DNA from: Planococcus citri
Lineage: Eukaryota > Arthropoda > Insecta > Hemiptera > Pseudococcidae
Direction: 5' to 3'
Assembly: GCF_950023065.1 (NCBI RefSeq)
Contig: NC_088677.1
Span: 27,487,230 to 27,551,229, forward strand
DNA: 64,000 bases
Shown here piece by piece: positions 1 to 12,305 of the stretch (position 1 is the stretch's first letter; each line of letters starts with the position of its first letter). Position numbers and translations under genes: made by a program. The notes beneath the pieces are model-generated. The model was not told the origin of the DNA, did not search any database, and saw only the letters and a program-made list of their open reading frames with translations.

Positions 1-1573
1 TTAGGAAAATAGCAGCTTTGGTTTCCAGCTTTTGTGAAACTGTTCATGTGAATAAGGCTCATTTTATCAAATTTCCAGCAAGCTTTTCAAGGTACACATG
101 CATTTCCTTTCATGAAGACACTGTATTTTTTCATAATACCCGGTACTCGGTTCAGCAGAATGTTATAATAACGCTGCAACTAAATCTTATCGATTTCTTA
201 TTCTTTTTTATACTGCGAGAAAATGATGACTTTTTTGCCCACATAATAGGTTTAGGTACTCAACTCAAATTAGGGAAAAAATGTTCATAACTTCCAAGTA
301 GGTAGGTATTTCTTTATCACTTCAGCCGTGTTTCAAGCATTAAGAAGCTGACACCCTAAAATTCTTCGAAAACATTTCGAAACTTTGGTTAAAATGTCCG
401 AAACGAAATTGATTTTCTTAATTTACAGTCCCAATTACAAATAATTTATTACCCATTTGCACCCAAACGAGTGGAAAATAAGCTATAAAATAAACCTTAA
501 TTTCACAACGTTAATTCGATCGGGACCCAAAAACATTTCGAGAGAAAATGAGAAATAATTGCTGCACGAAAAAGGAAGGGGAGGGCGAGGAGGGAGAGGT
601 TGACTCGCCCTTGGAAAATCTTTCATCGGTATAAAAGTGAAAAAACTTCAGTAGTAGGTACACCTATAATTTTCAACACAAATAATTCAATTTCTTGATA
701 TAAATTTTCCACGAAGAGATAGGTGATTTACATTATTAAAAAATGATAATTTTTCAGGTTCAAATTTTTGAAAACACCCTAATGGCAACACTTTGTAATT
801 GTTTGTTTTCATCTTCAGAAACCACGTCAATTTGGCAATTGGCAAGTCACCAACAGTTGATACATTTTCCAAGAAAAGAACTAAAAAATTTGATTTTAAG
901 GTAAAATGTAAGTATCGTATGTAAGTAACTCGGCGAACGTTTCATCATTTCAAATTCCTTATAAATGGATCAAAATCAAAAGATTAATCAGTCATTAAAA
1001 AATTTAAATTACTCAAAGGTCGACCATATCATTGACTCTATTCATCTTTATCAATAATCCGGAAGCATCACAATAAACTAAGTAACTCATTAGCTCATTA
1101 CCACGGAAATTCTAAATTTAGCCATCAATAGATACAATAACAATTCAACTCCGATCCCAAGTAATACGCTTATTTTGCCACACTTTAAAATGAGCAGAAA
1201 AAAAAGCATAAATAAATAAAAACTCGCCAATGATTTTTCATTATAAAAATAGAATAGAACAATATACCTGAGGACGTTCAATAACGTTCACGAATATTAC
1301 AGAAGGGGGAAAAGTAGAGACATAAGAAGCAAACTAGTACGATAGTAAATAAAATATTCGTAATTTCGTTACGCGACTCCGAGATAGGTAGGTAGGTAAC
1401 TTATAAAAGTAATATTAAGGCCTTATTTTCGTTTTTAAATCTGCAATGCATGCGATCTGATATTTCATACTCATTCGATGTAAATAGGTTCTTTTTACAT
1501 TTTTGTATAATGCGATGCATTGTCCTCCTCGGCCAGCTTCAAGGGCAAAGAAGCAACTTCGCTGTGTTAACTC
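1..1573. other. 3' flank / probable 3' UTR of the 1.5-6 kb minus-strand gene
   Basis: No coding region that I can support. The part next to 1574 is probably the 3' UTR of the minus-strand gene. A minus-strand AATAAA (seen as TTTATT at 445-450) is one possible polyadenylation signal, but it is far from the stop, so the UTR end is uncertain. Positions 560-600 hold a G/A-rich stretch. Short GTAG runs occur near 1387-1398. Confidence 0.4.
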
Positions 1574-4500
1574 CTATAAGTGTTTTATGTCTATCTGTTC
1601 GAAGTATCTGAAATATATTTTTAAAACAACTAACGTGTTTTATCGTTGAGACATTCCCTCATCTTTTTTTTCAACCAGGGGTTCGCAATTTTATATACGA
1701 GTAGTACCCTCGCCAGTAAGGCGTCCTCGTTTTTTTTTCTAAATTTATTTTTATAGGTAGGTATGTAGTACCTTACATTTTACTTTGATTGAAATCGAAA
1801 ACGAAAAATATAGAACAGTTGGGTATACGAAGAAGGTATTTTTCTCTTTTAATTGTTCAACTATATGTAGACCCAAGATAACACGTGGAAATTTTTGACC
1901 TTTCGTAAATCTAATGTCAATGAAATAGAAACACACGCAGACATCGTGGTAACGTATTGGATATCTGTACGTAAAATAATAGCGTGAAGAGTTTCACAAA
2001 TTGGGAATTTGAAGGGAAAAAAATCAATAATGCGGGTTTCGCGATAATTCCAACATATCGATTACCATAAAATGTAAGATTAGGTACCTACATGAAGGAA
2101 AAAATAAACAAATAGGCTATTTCTAACATTAAAATTCCAACGAACCGTAGCAAAAATATAGATCAATTACCTGCAAAAGAACGGATTCCAAAGATGACTG
2201 GCGGCGTTATGGTCAACGACAGGGAAACCAGGAGGGTGCATCGGATGATGAGCGACGTTATTGAGTAACGTAGGTCTTTGGTTCGGATCAACCAGATGCT
2301 TTCGTACTTTGATTTTCGGCACCACTGGACGACTGGGTTTGTTTGCAGCATCGACGTCGCTGGATTCTTTGGTATTTGCATTATTGGCACGTACGATTTG
2401 AGAAGGACGGTTCTCCTGACGCTCGTCCTTGAATGTTTTGCGCTCTTCGTCGACGACGTACGGATGCAGCGAAGCTTCGAATTGCTGCAGGAAATCCACG
2501 TTTTCGGTGGAATTCAACAAGAACTGTCTCAACGAGTCGTATCTGTCGCGAAATTTCGATTCGTTGTAGATTTTATCGGTATCCGCGTTCAAGAATGGGT
2601 TTTCAGCGAATAGATCTGCGTCGCAGGGTGGAGTTAGCAGGTAATCTAGATTGGCTTGATGACCATTACATGGCATAGATGAGGCAAACGACTGCGAACT
2701 TTTTCGATGTTGTACCTCACCGGGAAAGTATTTATGATTGGAATTTTTCGTAGGAACCGTATTCGATTTAATTGGTAAGGTATTCGAAGTAGGATAGCAG
2801 CCGTAATTCGGACACGCTTCTTGATTCCATGCCATTGCGCTGCAATCTTTGGCTAAATCGCAATTACCGGAAATATTATTGTTGAATTGGTCGTACGACG
2901 GATGATTAGCAGAAATCTGCTGCAAAGCTAATTCTTGCCATAATGCGGCGTCTTTTTGATACTGCATTTGCTTATGGTAGTCTAAGCTGCCGTTGTTGGC
3001 GGGTAGTACGATGTCTTGACCGCCGCAGCAGGCCGAAGCTGGAGGAATACCACAACCCATCATGGATAGTACTTCCGGAGAGGCTCGTTCGTAAACGGGT
3101 ATGCCAGAATGTTGCTGAAAACTGGGTAGCCAATAGCACTGGTTCCAATTACCGTTCGCCATGTTTTCGTAGTTATTAGCGAAGCACTCTTGTCTCATAC
3201 GAGCCCTTATTTCTTCGGTTTGTTTTTGATATTTTTGTATTTCGTCTTCGTTGATTGGTTTTTTAATCAAACTTTGCAGATGAGATAAAGATACAACCAG
3301 CACATCCGGATCGGATAGGATTGAGAAGTAGGATAAATCTTGCGCTCTGCGAGCCAATAATCTCGGTATTTCTTTACCAGGGCAGGAGACTAGAGCTGAA
3401 AGTCGAGCTTTAGGTACCAGCAACGGATCCGGTACCGAATACTTTGGATTAGCTAAGACATCCTTGAGCTGCTCCAAAGGATCGGAGGTGGAATTTTCGT
3501 TAGGAACATGTTTCGAAGTTAGGAGATCTAGTAGTCTGGATTTTTTCAACGCTCTGGGCTCCAGTATTTCTTTCTCCGATTTGCCCATGATGTTTAGATC
3601 GTCGGAACGAATTCTTTTTCGGCTAGAATGTTCGCGATTTTCTGCAATAACTGGGGGCGGTTTGACGAGCACGTCGGGTTGTTTGGAACGACAGACACCC
3701 AAATCGAGCGGTTCGTTTTGAACGTTGGTATCGGCGAAAGTATTTTTACTAAGGTGAGATGGGTCTTCGAACGATTCCGCAGTCGAAGGTGGCGTTACGG
3801 CGGTTTGTATATGGGCTGGTAATAGTTCGATTTTAAGATCGTCCAACGTTCTGCTCTTTTTGGCGATTTTTCTACACGTTGATTTGGTGGTTTTGAGCGT
3901 TTGACATAACGGCGTGCGAAGCACCACCGAGTTGGTCGTTTTCTTCGGAATATCGTCGATTTTATCGTTCGAGTCGGGCGTTTTGCCATCTTTTCGGTGG
4001 TCGTATTCGTCAACGTGATCGTCGATAATTTCGTGAGTATCGACGTTTTCGGTTTTTATGTGCGAAATGACCGCCACCGGCGACGGTGTGGAAGAAAATT
4101 CGCATTTCGAGCTAGAATTAACGCGGTCGTCGGACGACGCTTCGTTATCGCTAATTTCGGTAACGTTGCCGTACGATTCGGATACCTCGTTTTCGCTACA
4201 GCGATTCGTCGGCTCGCGTTTCAGATTGGCGCTTTCTTTCTCGAGCACGTAGTCAGCTTTATTGCTCTGCGAAACGCTTTCCTCGGGGGAGTGGCAATTA
4301 TCGTTAAGAATTTCGCTCGTTTCTCGTAACCTTTCGGCGGCATCATCGACGGTATCGGTTTGGTACGACATTTGCAGCGGCGTATTGGTCGAGACGACGA
4401 CCGAAGATTCGACGTTATCGTCCCGAAGGTCAAAATACTCGGCGTCGTTCTGGCAAAGTCGACTTGTTCGATCATGATAGACTTTCTGTTTATTATTAAA

Positions 4501-5991
4501 CTGTAATATTTCATTCGCCGTCAATGACAGCTCGTGGGCCGTGAATTCAATATTCTCATTCTGCGAAGTAACCGACTGGAACGAATTTTCTAGCGAAGAA
4601 TTTAGCGTCGTCGTCGTCGTCGTTTCATCTGGCGTAGATTTTTCTCGCAGTATTTCAACGTTCGAAGTGACCGTTGCCAAAACTTGGTCGTCGTTTTCGG
4701 CCGCATTATCTGCGATTTGATTAATGGGGATATTGGTTTCGGACGATGTTTCCATTCTATTCTGTAGAGTGTTGTTATTTTGAGATTCGAAATTGGTATC
4801 TGGATCGGATTCGGAATAATGTATCTCGTTGCCGCTCACTTCGGCGCATTGGATGGTATTCGAATCTTCTTCGTCACGTAATTCGTTATCTTCGCAGCAG
4901 GTTGAATTAACCGGACAAAAATCGACGCAGTAATCGGCAGCACTGGGTAAAGATTCGTCGATCTGTTCGTCGTCCGAATACAACGAATCGGTTTGCACTT
5001 TGTTGATAATCGATCTCAGATCATCTTGCGTACTTTCATCAGAATCAAACGGATCTGCGTTTTCGGCGTAAGGAACTTTAGTAGTAATGGTTTCCGCTGG
5101 CTCGGGTTCGGGCGAACGTTGAGACAAGGCGGGAGAAAATTCTACGTGATTTTCCATCGACGTAGAGGAAATTCTACATTCTAGATCGGCAGCAGGAGGG
5201 GTCAGTTGGTGATCAGGTGACGCTGACGCAGCTGACCCCGTAGGACTATTACAAACGTCATTTTTATAATTATCAGTCTGTTCTTGTTTATTCTCTAATG
5301 GATTGTCTGGTTTTGTAACTACGGGTAAACTATCATCGCCAGTAGTAGCAGAAGATTTGACTAGTTGATTATTTTGTACATTTTCGGCTGCTACGGCGAA
5401 CGGCCACCGTTTCTCGAGCGTCTCGGTTAATGGTATCGAACGCCAGCCATTAGACGTTTTGGTTAATCGTATACGATTGCGACGATCGTAATCTTCGCAT
5501 AGAACTTGTACGATTCTCGTATCGTCTTGTTTTATCCAAACGAATATCGGATTAACTTTAGGCGTTGGCGTTGTCGTCGCCGGTTCAGGCTGATACGAGT
5601 CGTTGGCTCTGTTACTGCGATGACGATGGTGATGTTTATGTTTCTTCTTTCTCTTACGTTTGGTACTTTTCGAATACGACGAAGACGGAGAAACGGTAGA
5701 GCACGAAGTTGACCTTCGATGCGAGGAACGTCGAGTCCTCCTTCGTCTTGCAGCCTTCTCTTCTTCCGTACACTGCTCATCGTCGACGTAGTTTTCTACA
5801 TCGGCATCGGCTTGCTCTGGCTGTTGTACCTGCGAACCGCCGCCTTCGCAAGTTGTATCGATCTGCTTCTGCTGTGTAATACTCGTCGTCGACACAGAAC
5901 GGCGGCTAATTCGTTTACCCAACGATTCCTTCTCATCGAGACAGATAGCGTTATCGTTAACGAGTCGAGAATCGTTCTCGGAAGTAAACAT
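1574..5991 (-). CDS. Large Ser/Asn-rich, probably nuclear protein of unknown function
   Basis: Coding runs 5991-2171 and, by my splice model, 1607-1574. The first exon ends CAG|GTAATT at 2171/2170, and an acceptor (TATATTTCAG) at 1608-1610 restores the frame and adds 11 residues ending IDIKHL, about 1,285 aa in all. Without splicing the frame stops two codons past the donor. I do not recognise the family. Seen: an Arg/Ser-rich then Lys/His-rich basic region (residues ~80-127, KRKRKKKHKHHHRH) that could be a nuclear signal; a conserved-looking block at ~147-198 (IFVWIKQDDTRIVQV, then CEDYDRRNRIRLTKT); a long acidic Ser/Asn/Glu middle; a PLDLG motif at ~761, similar to CtBP-binding PxDLS; and a second conserved-looking block at ~857-890 (LVPKARLSALVSCPGKEIPR). 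It may be a transcription co-factor, but that is inference. The coding DNA is richer in CG dinucleotides than its surroundings. Confidence 0.8.
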
Positions 5992-6851
5992 TACGATTAC
6001 CTTATCACATTATGCGCGAAAATCCGAAAGTCACATTTTTACTCGCCGGCGAATGTCGAACTCGATTAACAGTCGATTCGCACGAACCGAACTCTAAATA
6101 ATACGAACGTATCGACGTTAAAAAACTAAATAAACAAAATCACCCGGCGTTTTTCGTAGGTAGGTACGTTGATCTAGGTCTACGTGAAAATTTCACTTAC
6201 GACGATTCTAACACTTCACAATCACTATACGAAAATTCGTAAAACACCGATAAATACGTACGACTTATTACCCGCACTTGATTCACTTTAATCGACATGT
6301 ACTCGCCGAAATTCCAGCACATGAACGTATAAACGTAAACGGCGCGAACACTCGTAGAGAATATTTTGATCGTCGGTATTAACGACGTAAAACACCTCGT
6401 TAATTTATAATATTAACAACGAATTAAGGTATAATCGACACGTCAATCGTCGCGAATTATAATCTTCTTATACGTCGGAAAATTTAATCCCGAAATAAGT
6501 TACGAACACGAAAATGTAAATAAACTCGGGCTCCGGCACGATAAATAAATATCTTTTAACAGCTGTCTACTATCTGTAACTAGACACAGTACCGAAGGCA
6601 CCGCAAATTCGGTGTTGTTGATGTTGTGTGTTTTGGTGTTGAATTACAGCGCCACCTATGAGGACGGCGTCGAACTCCAACTAGCGGGTAATTTAACGAG
6701 AAGCGGAAAGTTTTAAACGCTGCTCCCAGCTGGTTGGAAGATGGAAATGAATGGGCGCGGCTTTTCGCCTTTGGAAAAGCGTTTCCGTATTTACTTCTTT
6801 GTAGCTTGCGGTATTTCCAGATACATATTGTGGAAAATCATAATGAGGCTA
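5992..6851 (-). promoter_or_regulatory. 5' flank and probable promoter of the 1.5-6 kb gene
   Basis: About 860 bp upstream of the start codon, rich in TACG/CGTA words, with no other open gene. At 6648-6662 the sequence AGCGCCACCTATGAGG resembles the insect CTCF core (GCGCCACCT). No clear TATA box was found. The 9-bp target copy of the neighbouring transposable element begins at 6852, so the element sits directly behind this region. Confidence 0.35.
6648..6662 (+). promoter_or_regulatory. CTCF-like motif
   Basis: AGCGCCACCTATGAG contains the GCGCCACCT core known from Drosophila CTCF sites. It lies about 650 bp upstream of the start codon of the minus-strand gene. A single short motif match; binding is inference. 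Confidence 0.3.
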
Positions 6852-7814
6852 TTGCGAACGGCATATTAACAAACCCCACCCCGTTAGACTGCATCTCGTG
6901 AACGAACGTTGATTTGATTCAGATTCTAAAAGTAAACAAACTGATAAACACTTGGGACTTGTAAAATGAATTATGAAAATAATATTTCTATCATTTCTGC
7001 ATTTTTCTGCTCTAATAAATTATTATAGAAATGAATAAAAAATTAATTAATTTAGACATTTTCTAAAATGTACTGCACAGTGAACATATGTGCATTTGTA
7101 GCTACATCATACCTACGGCATTCTTATGGAATACTGAAGTTACTTCGAAGTTCAAAACAAGAATGTTCCTCAATGCAAACATTTTCAATTCAGTCTTCTG
7201 TTACTTACTGTCATGATTCTTGCTTTCTCAATTCATTTTTGATTTTTGAAAGATTGCAATACATACATAGTGAATTTAAAAATGCTTACATTGAGAGGAA
7301 CATACATAAGTACGTAGTAGTTAGTACGTACTTTGAAGCACTTCCCACTTCGGTATTATTTCAATAAGAATGCCATATAGTAAGATACAGCTACAAATAT
7401 ACGTAATACAAATACAACTAACTGTTCACTATTCATTTCAGAAAGGTATAAGGTAACGACATTTTTCTACGACTGTTTAGAGTGTTTACTAATCCAACGA
7501 AAGAAAACAATGAAATTTTAATTTCCTAAAAACCGGGATCAAAATGATCATTGATCAATTTATGTATTTATATCACTGTTTTCCTCATTGAAAATTGAAA
7601 TAATCAATGTCGAGATGAGAAACTAGTATTTGTATTGTAGATTTGCAGAGTTTTCTACTCTGATGTTGATGTTGTTGAATGGAGAATGCAAATTGGCAAG
7701 TCAAAGACGTCAAAGTGGTTGATAAGAATGTTTTTGAAAAAAGAACGAATTTGAACATGGTTTCAAGAAATGTGCAGTCTAACGGGGTGGGGTTTGTTAA
7801 TATGCTTGCGAACG
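6852..7814. mobile_element. Non-autonomous TIR transposon with 9-bp target duplication (Mutator-like?)
   Basis: Perfect 33-bp terminal inverted repeats at 6861-6893 (GCATATTAACAAACCC...) and 7773-7805, flanked by perfect 9-bp direct repeats TTGCGAACG at 6852-6860 and 7806-7814. The element is 945 bp. The interior has only short frames (longest 99 aa at 7068-7367, no recognisable domain), so it encodes no visible transposase. A 9-bp duplication is typical of Mutator-like elements; Merlin (8-9 bp) is an alternative. Intact ends and target copies suggest a recent insertion. Confidence 0.88.
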
Positions 7815-10692
7815 TGTTCGTTTCGATGGCAATAGACCAGTGTAGATAGTTCCCTTGGTACCCTTTTCTTTTGATTGCTGAATATCTCGATCTACTCGTT
7901 AAAATTTCAAGAAGTATGTCTATACGTATTTCGACTCTCTGCGTAGTACAGGCTATAATTACTATTATGGAATGAGAAACTCGACGACGATGTTTAGTTT
8001 TTATTTAATGTTGATTTTAGCATTTAGAAAGTATAAATAGGCCAGGCCAACTCTTAAAAAAAAAAATGGGCGAGTCCTGACGTAGGCAATCTTCAGAAAA
8101 CCTTTTGTTCATCTAATCATCTTTCAAAGCGTTCGAGTGCAATCAGGATTTTAGAAGTTTTTGTCTTTGTTATTAAGGATTGCAGAAGTTTGAACTTTGA
8201 AGTAGAAGTACAGTTTATGCTTTTGAGATGAAATAAAAAGAAAAGAAAACCCATCAGAGAAAAACTGAAAGATGAACTCTCCACGATTTCTAAAAAATGA
8301 AGTTGAAAGTTTTGAAATGTGTTCTTGGGTTGGGCATCCGAAGAAAATAAAAGTGCAAAAAAATAATCATAATATCCTCGCATGAATTAATCATCATTAT
8401 AATACCAACTTACTTATTCATTTTTTTTTTTTTTTTTTTTTTTAATAATAAACTTCAAGATTTATATTTCTTGATTTCTTGAAATACCTACTTGTAATTA
8501 TAAGGTCGATGTAGGTACTAGGTACTCGATTGTAAACAAACTGAATTCTATTTTTTTTCAAACTTTTTTCTCCAAATGTGTCTTTACATCACTCAAAAGT
8601 AGATATTTTGAGCTATCATTTGTTGCAGGTACTTACTTATTCAAAAATTAGTTTCACGAACGAGTTCTGAATTCTGAATAATGAAGTGTTACAATTAGTC
8701 CTGCTATTTTTACAAATTAATTACCCTACAAAGCTGCAAAATGGGGTCAATTGTGGGTAATTGTGTAAACACTTTATCAATACATAATTATCATGGTGAA
8801 TGTGAAATGAGTCGATAAGATTAATAATCGGTAACTATCTATATGGTTGAAATTATGGTAAAAACAACATAACCTAAAACACTATGCTTCACTCAAGTTC
8901 ACAAGTTGAAAATGATTTTAAAAACGTGTGTGCATTTCGAATGTTCAGAAAAAAAATTCCTAAAGTTGTAGGTACCATGATTGCATGTTTGATTAAAATT
9001 TTAATTTGGGAGGGGGAGAATTCGGATTTAAAAGTTCCTACCGTTTTTCTCACTTGTGTTGAAGTGTTGAAAGTAGTTACCTACTTACAATTATAATTTA
9101 ATCAAAACAGAAGAACCTTAAAGTTGTATGTTATCCAATTGCGCATTTTAAAATTGTAGGTTTTCCCCTTCTTTTTTTTTGTTGGAAATTTAGACTCAAA
9201 GTTTTTTTTCTCTCATGTATCAAAAATGATCCTTGAAAACGCGAAATTGAGTAGATGAAATAATTGATGACCCAAGAAGACGATTCTCAGAGTTGAAGCT
9301 GCCCAATCGCATATTTCTAGATTTTAGGATTATTTTATGAAGAAATTTCGACTCGAAAATACAATTTTTTTTTTATTGGAAGCTGCGTTATAGGTCTCTC
9401 TCACCATACTCTAACAAAAAAAAAAAAAAAAAAAAAAAATGAGCACAAACATTATAAAATGATGATAGATTAAAATGTCAGGAAAGTCGCCAAAATTTTC
9501 GATGACTTCATTTTAAAAATTTTGAAAAAACTTGATTTACCTATTTATTTTAACATAAGTCTTGGTACTTTCATCATCTAGACTGATTTTCAAGTTTTCC
9601 CCTTAAGTACCCACGAAGTGACTTGCCAATTTTTTTTTGTTGTGTCACACTCTTTTCACTTATCTATCACAGTCTTCTTCAAATCGAAAGTAATACTGAT
9701 AAGGTTGTCTGGTGAGATAAGAATAAAAGATTTCAATTTATTCTGAACGGAAAATACTCACTCGTGATCTAAAAATTTAATTACGAGTACCTATTGTAGC
9801 TAAGTACTTGAATCTCAAGCGTCTATGTTTGAGATAAAAAATTGATTTTCACAGGATGTACTTACCTGCTGAATGCTGAAATGACTTGCAAATTGCAAGG
9901 AAAAAGCTCTACCTACCTTATTCAAACATACAATGCTTATCGATTATACCATATCTACTTCACAAAGTTTCCAACTACCTACCTAAGTAATTATACCTAT
10001 TCATGGACTTCATATATCTAGCCTTTGAAAAACATTAGAGATTTGAAAAATCGTGCTGTACATGATAGCCGAAATTCTGCACCATTTCAAGACTACGCTC
10101 AAGAATTGGAATAAGAAAGTATCAGAGGCAGGCTACACTACACAATTTATTTGACAGGGAAATATTATTATTTTTTAGTCAGAACTCGAATATTAAAATA
10201 GTAAAAGATGTCTGCTTTTCATATGAATTATGCGAAAACTGCAGGAAAGGAAACTAACAATAAGACGTATTCCCATAACAGAATTAATAAAATTGTACTA
10301 GAGCATGAAATTACATTTTCGTAGAAGGATGTTTAATTTTTTTCACGACGATAGGCTTAGGTAGGTAGTTTTTGTACCTCATGTTTATATATGTATTTGT
10401 AACAAACACTAAAATTGTTAAAAATTTAGTTCCAGGATCATGCTTTAAAAAAATGTATACAACAACTCAATTAAATAGTGATTAGCACAACTCAAAAACT
10501 TCGAGAAAAAACATAAATTTTTGGCCAAAAAAATACCTTAGCGTTACACAAAAACTTTGAGAAAAAGAATAGAACGTTTCAGAAAAAAGTACCTAGTTCA
10601 CAAACACCGAAAACTTCAATTCAATTTTCATAATATAACGAGACGAGATGCACAAAAACTTAAATTTATGTCATCACAAAGTGAACTTATTC

Positions 10693-10745
10693 AATGCATA
10701 AAAGCTACATTACTAAGTATATGGTAATAGTAGCTTTTATGCATT
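10693..10745. repeat. Perfect 16-bp inverted repeat (hairpin)
   Basis: AATGCATAAAAGCTAC at 10693-10708 is repeated as its exact reverse complement at 10730-10745, with a 21-base spacer. It could be a short stem-loop or a remnant of a small palindromic element. The stem is shorter than usual for a microRNA precursor. Confidence 0.6.
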
Positions 10746-11430
10746 TTTTCGCTCTATGCTGTTTATTTACGATACTAGGGGTTCTATACTCCACGTTTTT
10801 TGATAGTTTTTTCTAATAATATTTTTTTAAAACAAATTTTCGGTAGTTAAACAGTTGGGTACCTGCGTAAATAAATTAAATCCTTGGATAGGTACAATTT
10901 TTCTCCATTTTGTTTAATCACTATTGGTCTATTGATACTGAAAATTTCACGTTTACACTCTTAGGATGTTTTCTACTCAACTTAATTCATTCACTCAGAA
11001 TTCCAAATAAAAATGCCTGAAAGAATCTGAAAAAGTCATTTTTGAATGTTTGAAATTATTTAAGCAATTTGTTCATTTTTTTTTTGTCAAGTTCTCCAAA
11101 AGTCTGACCTAATATCATCAATAAAATTTAAAAAAAAAAAAAAAAAAAAACGAAGAAAAAAGTGAAAAATTATTAAATAATTTTGTTTGCTTCGAAAACT
11201 TGGAACCAAAAAAAACTACTCACTTATCGCTACAAACTTTGGTGCCAATTTCTAAAGATTTATACTTCATTGTTGTAAGTATACGTCTACTTTTTCCCAC
11301 ACATTTTCTTATCATCTTTTCAAGAACATTTTCCATTTCTAAACGTTTTCAAAATTTTCAAGGGCAATAAATGATTCTTTTTTGCGTCGTAAATAAGTAA
11401 ATGTTTTACGTACTGAGTACTTTCCAATGT

Positions 11431-11456
11431 GTAGGTAGTAGGTAGGTAGGTAGGTA
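11431..11456. repeat. (GTAG)n microsatellite
   Basis: A run of GTAG units with one irregular step. The same tetramer (and CTAC on the other strand) is scattered through the whole window in short runs, a compositional signature of this genome. Confidence 0.85.
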
Positions 11457-12147
11457 TTTTACTTTTTAAACGCTGCAGCACTTAAAATCAGTTTTTAGTG
11501 CTTGGCACTATAATTCTACCTCTTCATCAAAAATAACCAAGATTACACATCATTCATCAAGTTTACTCGTTGAAAAAAAAAACAATAAATATCAAATATC
11601 AGTCTTTGTATTTTATATATTCAGTTTATCGCGTCTCAGTGGGTACTTACATTGTGTTAATAGATAGTTGAGTACTTGAACATCATGAAATAATTTTTAA
11701 ATACTTGTTTACTTATTTCAACATTTATATTCGAGTAGGTATCATTTCAGCTGATCTTGGCGTTAAGAAAAAATTAAAATTAAAATTTCCCAAGTATTTT
11801 TGCTTCTAATATTAAATAAAGTAACCATACGTACGCAATACCCCTTCTTATTTCATTCATTTTCAAAATTTCATTTTCTTAAGAGTTCATAGGGTGTCCA
11901 AAAAGTCAATTTATACCTTTTTTATTTTTTAATAATTATTGTAATTCAGTTGCTTAGTTAATTACCTTATCTCATTATTTTCACCTGTTTGATCGTTTTT
12001 GATTTTTTTCTCAGATTACGTATGCGAACAAATGGCACCTTTGCTTAGCTGCAAAGTGTGCGTGGCTTATTTACAATTTATACGCGACATACATTGTACT
12101 GAATCATGATTGTCGACCGATTACAGTTTTGAAATTTAAATGAAATA

Positions 12148-12305
12148 TGTGACCCACTCTGACAAAACCGATCGTTTCGACAAAAAAAATTGTCCAAAAT
12201 AATGATGTTTAAAATGAGTTTTAAGGGTTGAAAGATCAGATTTTTGAGAAAAAAACATTTTTTGAAATTTTGTCGAAATGGTCGGTTTTGTCAGAGCGGG
12301 TCACA
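12148..12305. mobile_element. 158-bp mariner-like MITE
   Basis: Terminal inverted repeats of about 38 bp begin TGTGACCCACTCTGACAAAA on the left. The right end, read on the minus strand, is the same with a G at position 9 and two further differences (TCG against CCA) beyond the quoted part. TA dinucleotides flank both ends (12146-12147 and 12306-12307), as for Tc1/mariner insertions. No coding capacity. Confidence 0.8.

Larger units (their letters stand above)
7815..12147. other. Intergenic AT-rich DNA, no gene seen
   Basis: Only short, low-complexity frames. It contains a 23-base poly-T tract at 8421-8443, a poly-A tract near 9417-9440, another near 11133-11150, a short hairpin at 10693-10745 and a GTAG microsatellite at 11431-11456. 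No convincing exon or RNA gene seen. Confidence 0.5.

Noticed and set aside
1574..5991. Identity as the Notch co-repressor Hairless
   Set aside because: Some features (CtBP-like motif, a GW-containing block) recall Hairless, but the known Su(H)-binding sequence is not recognisable and the CtBP-like motif is internal rather than C-terminal.
8421..8443. Poly-T and other poly-A/T tracts as marks of retroposed genes or SINEs
   Set aside because: No target duplications, promoter boxes or gene-like body next to the tracts at 8421, 9417, 11133, 15201, 24560 or 52561.
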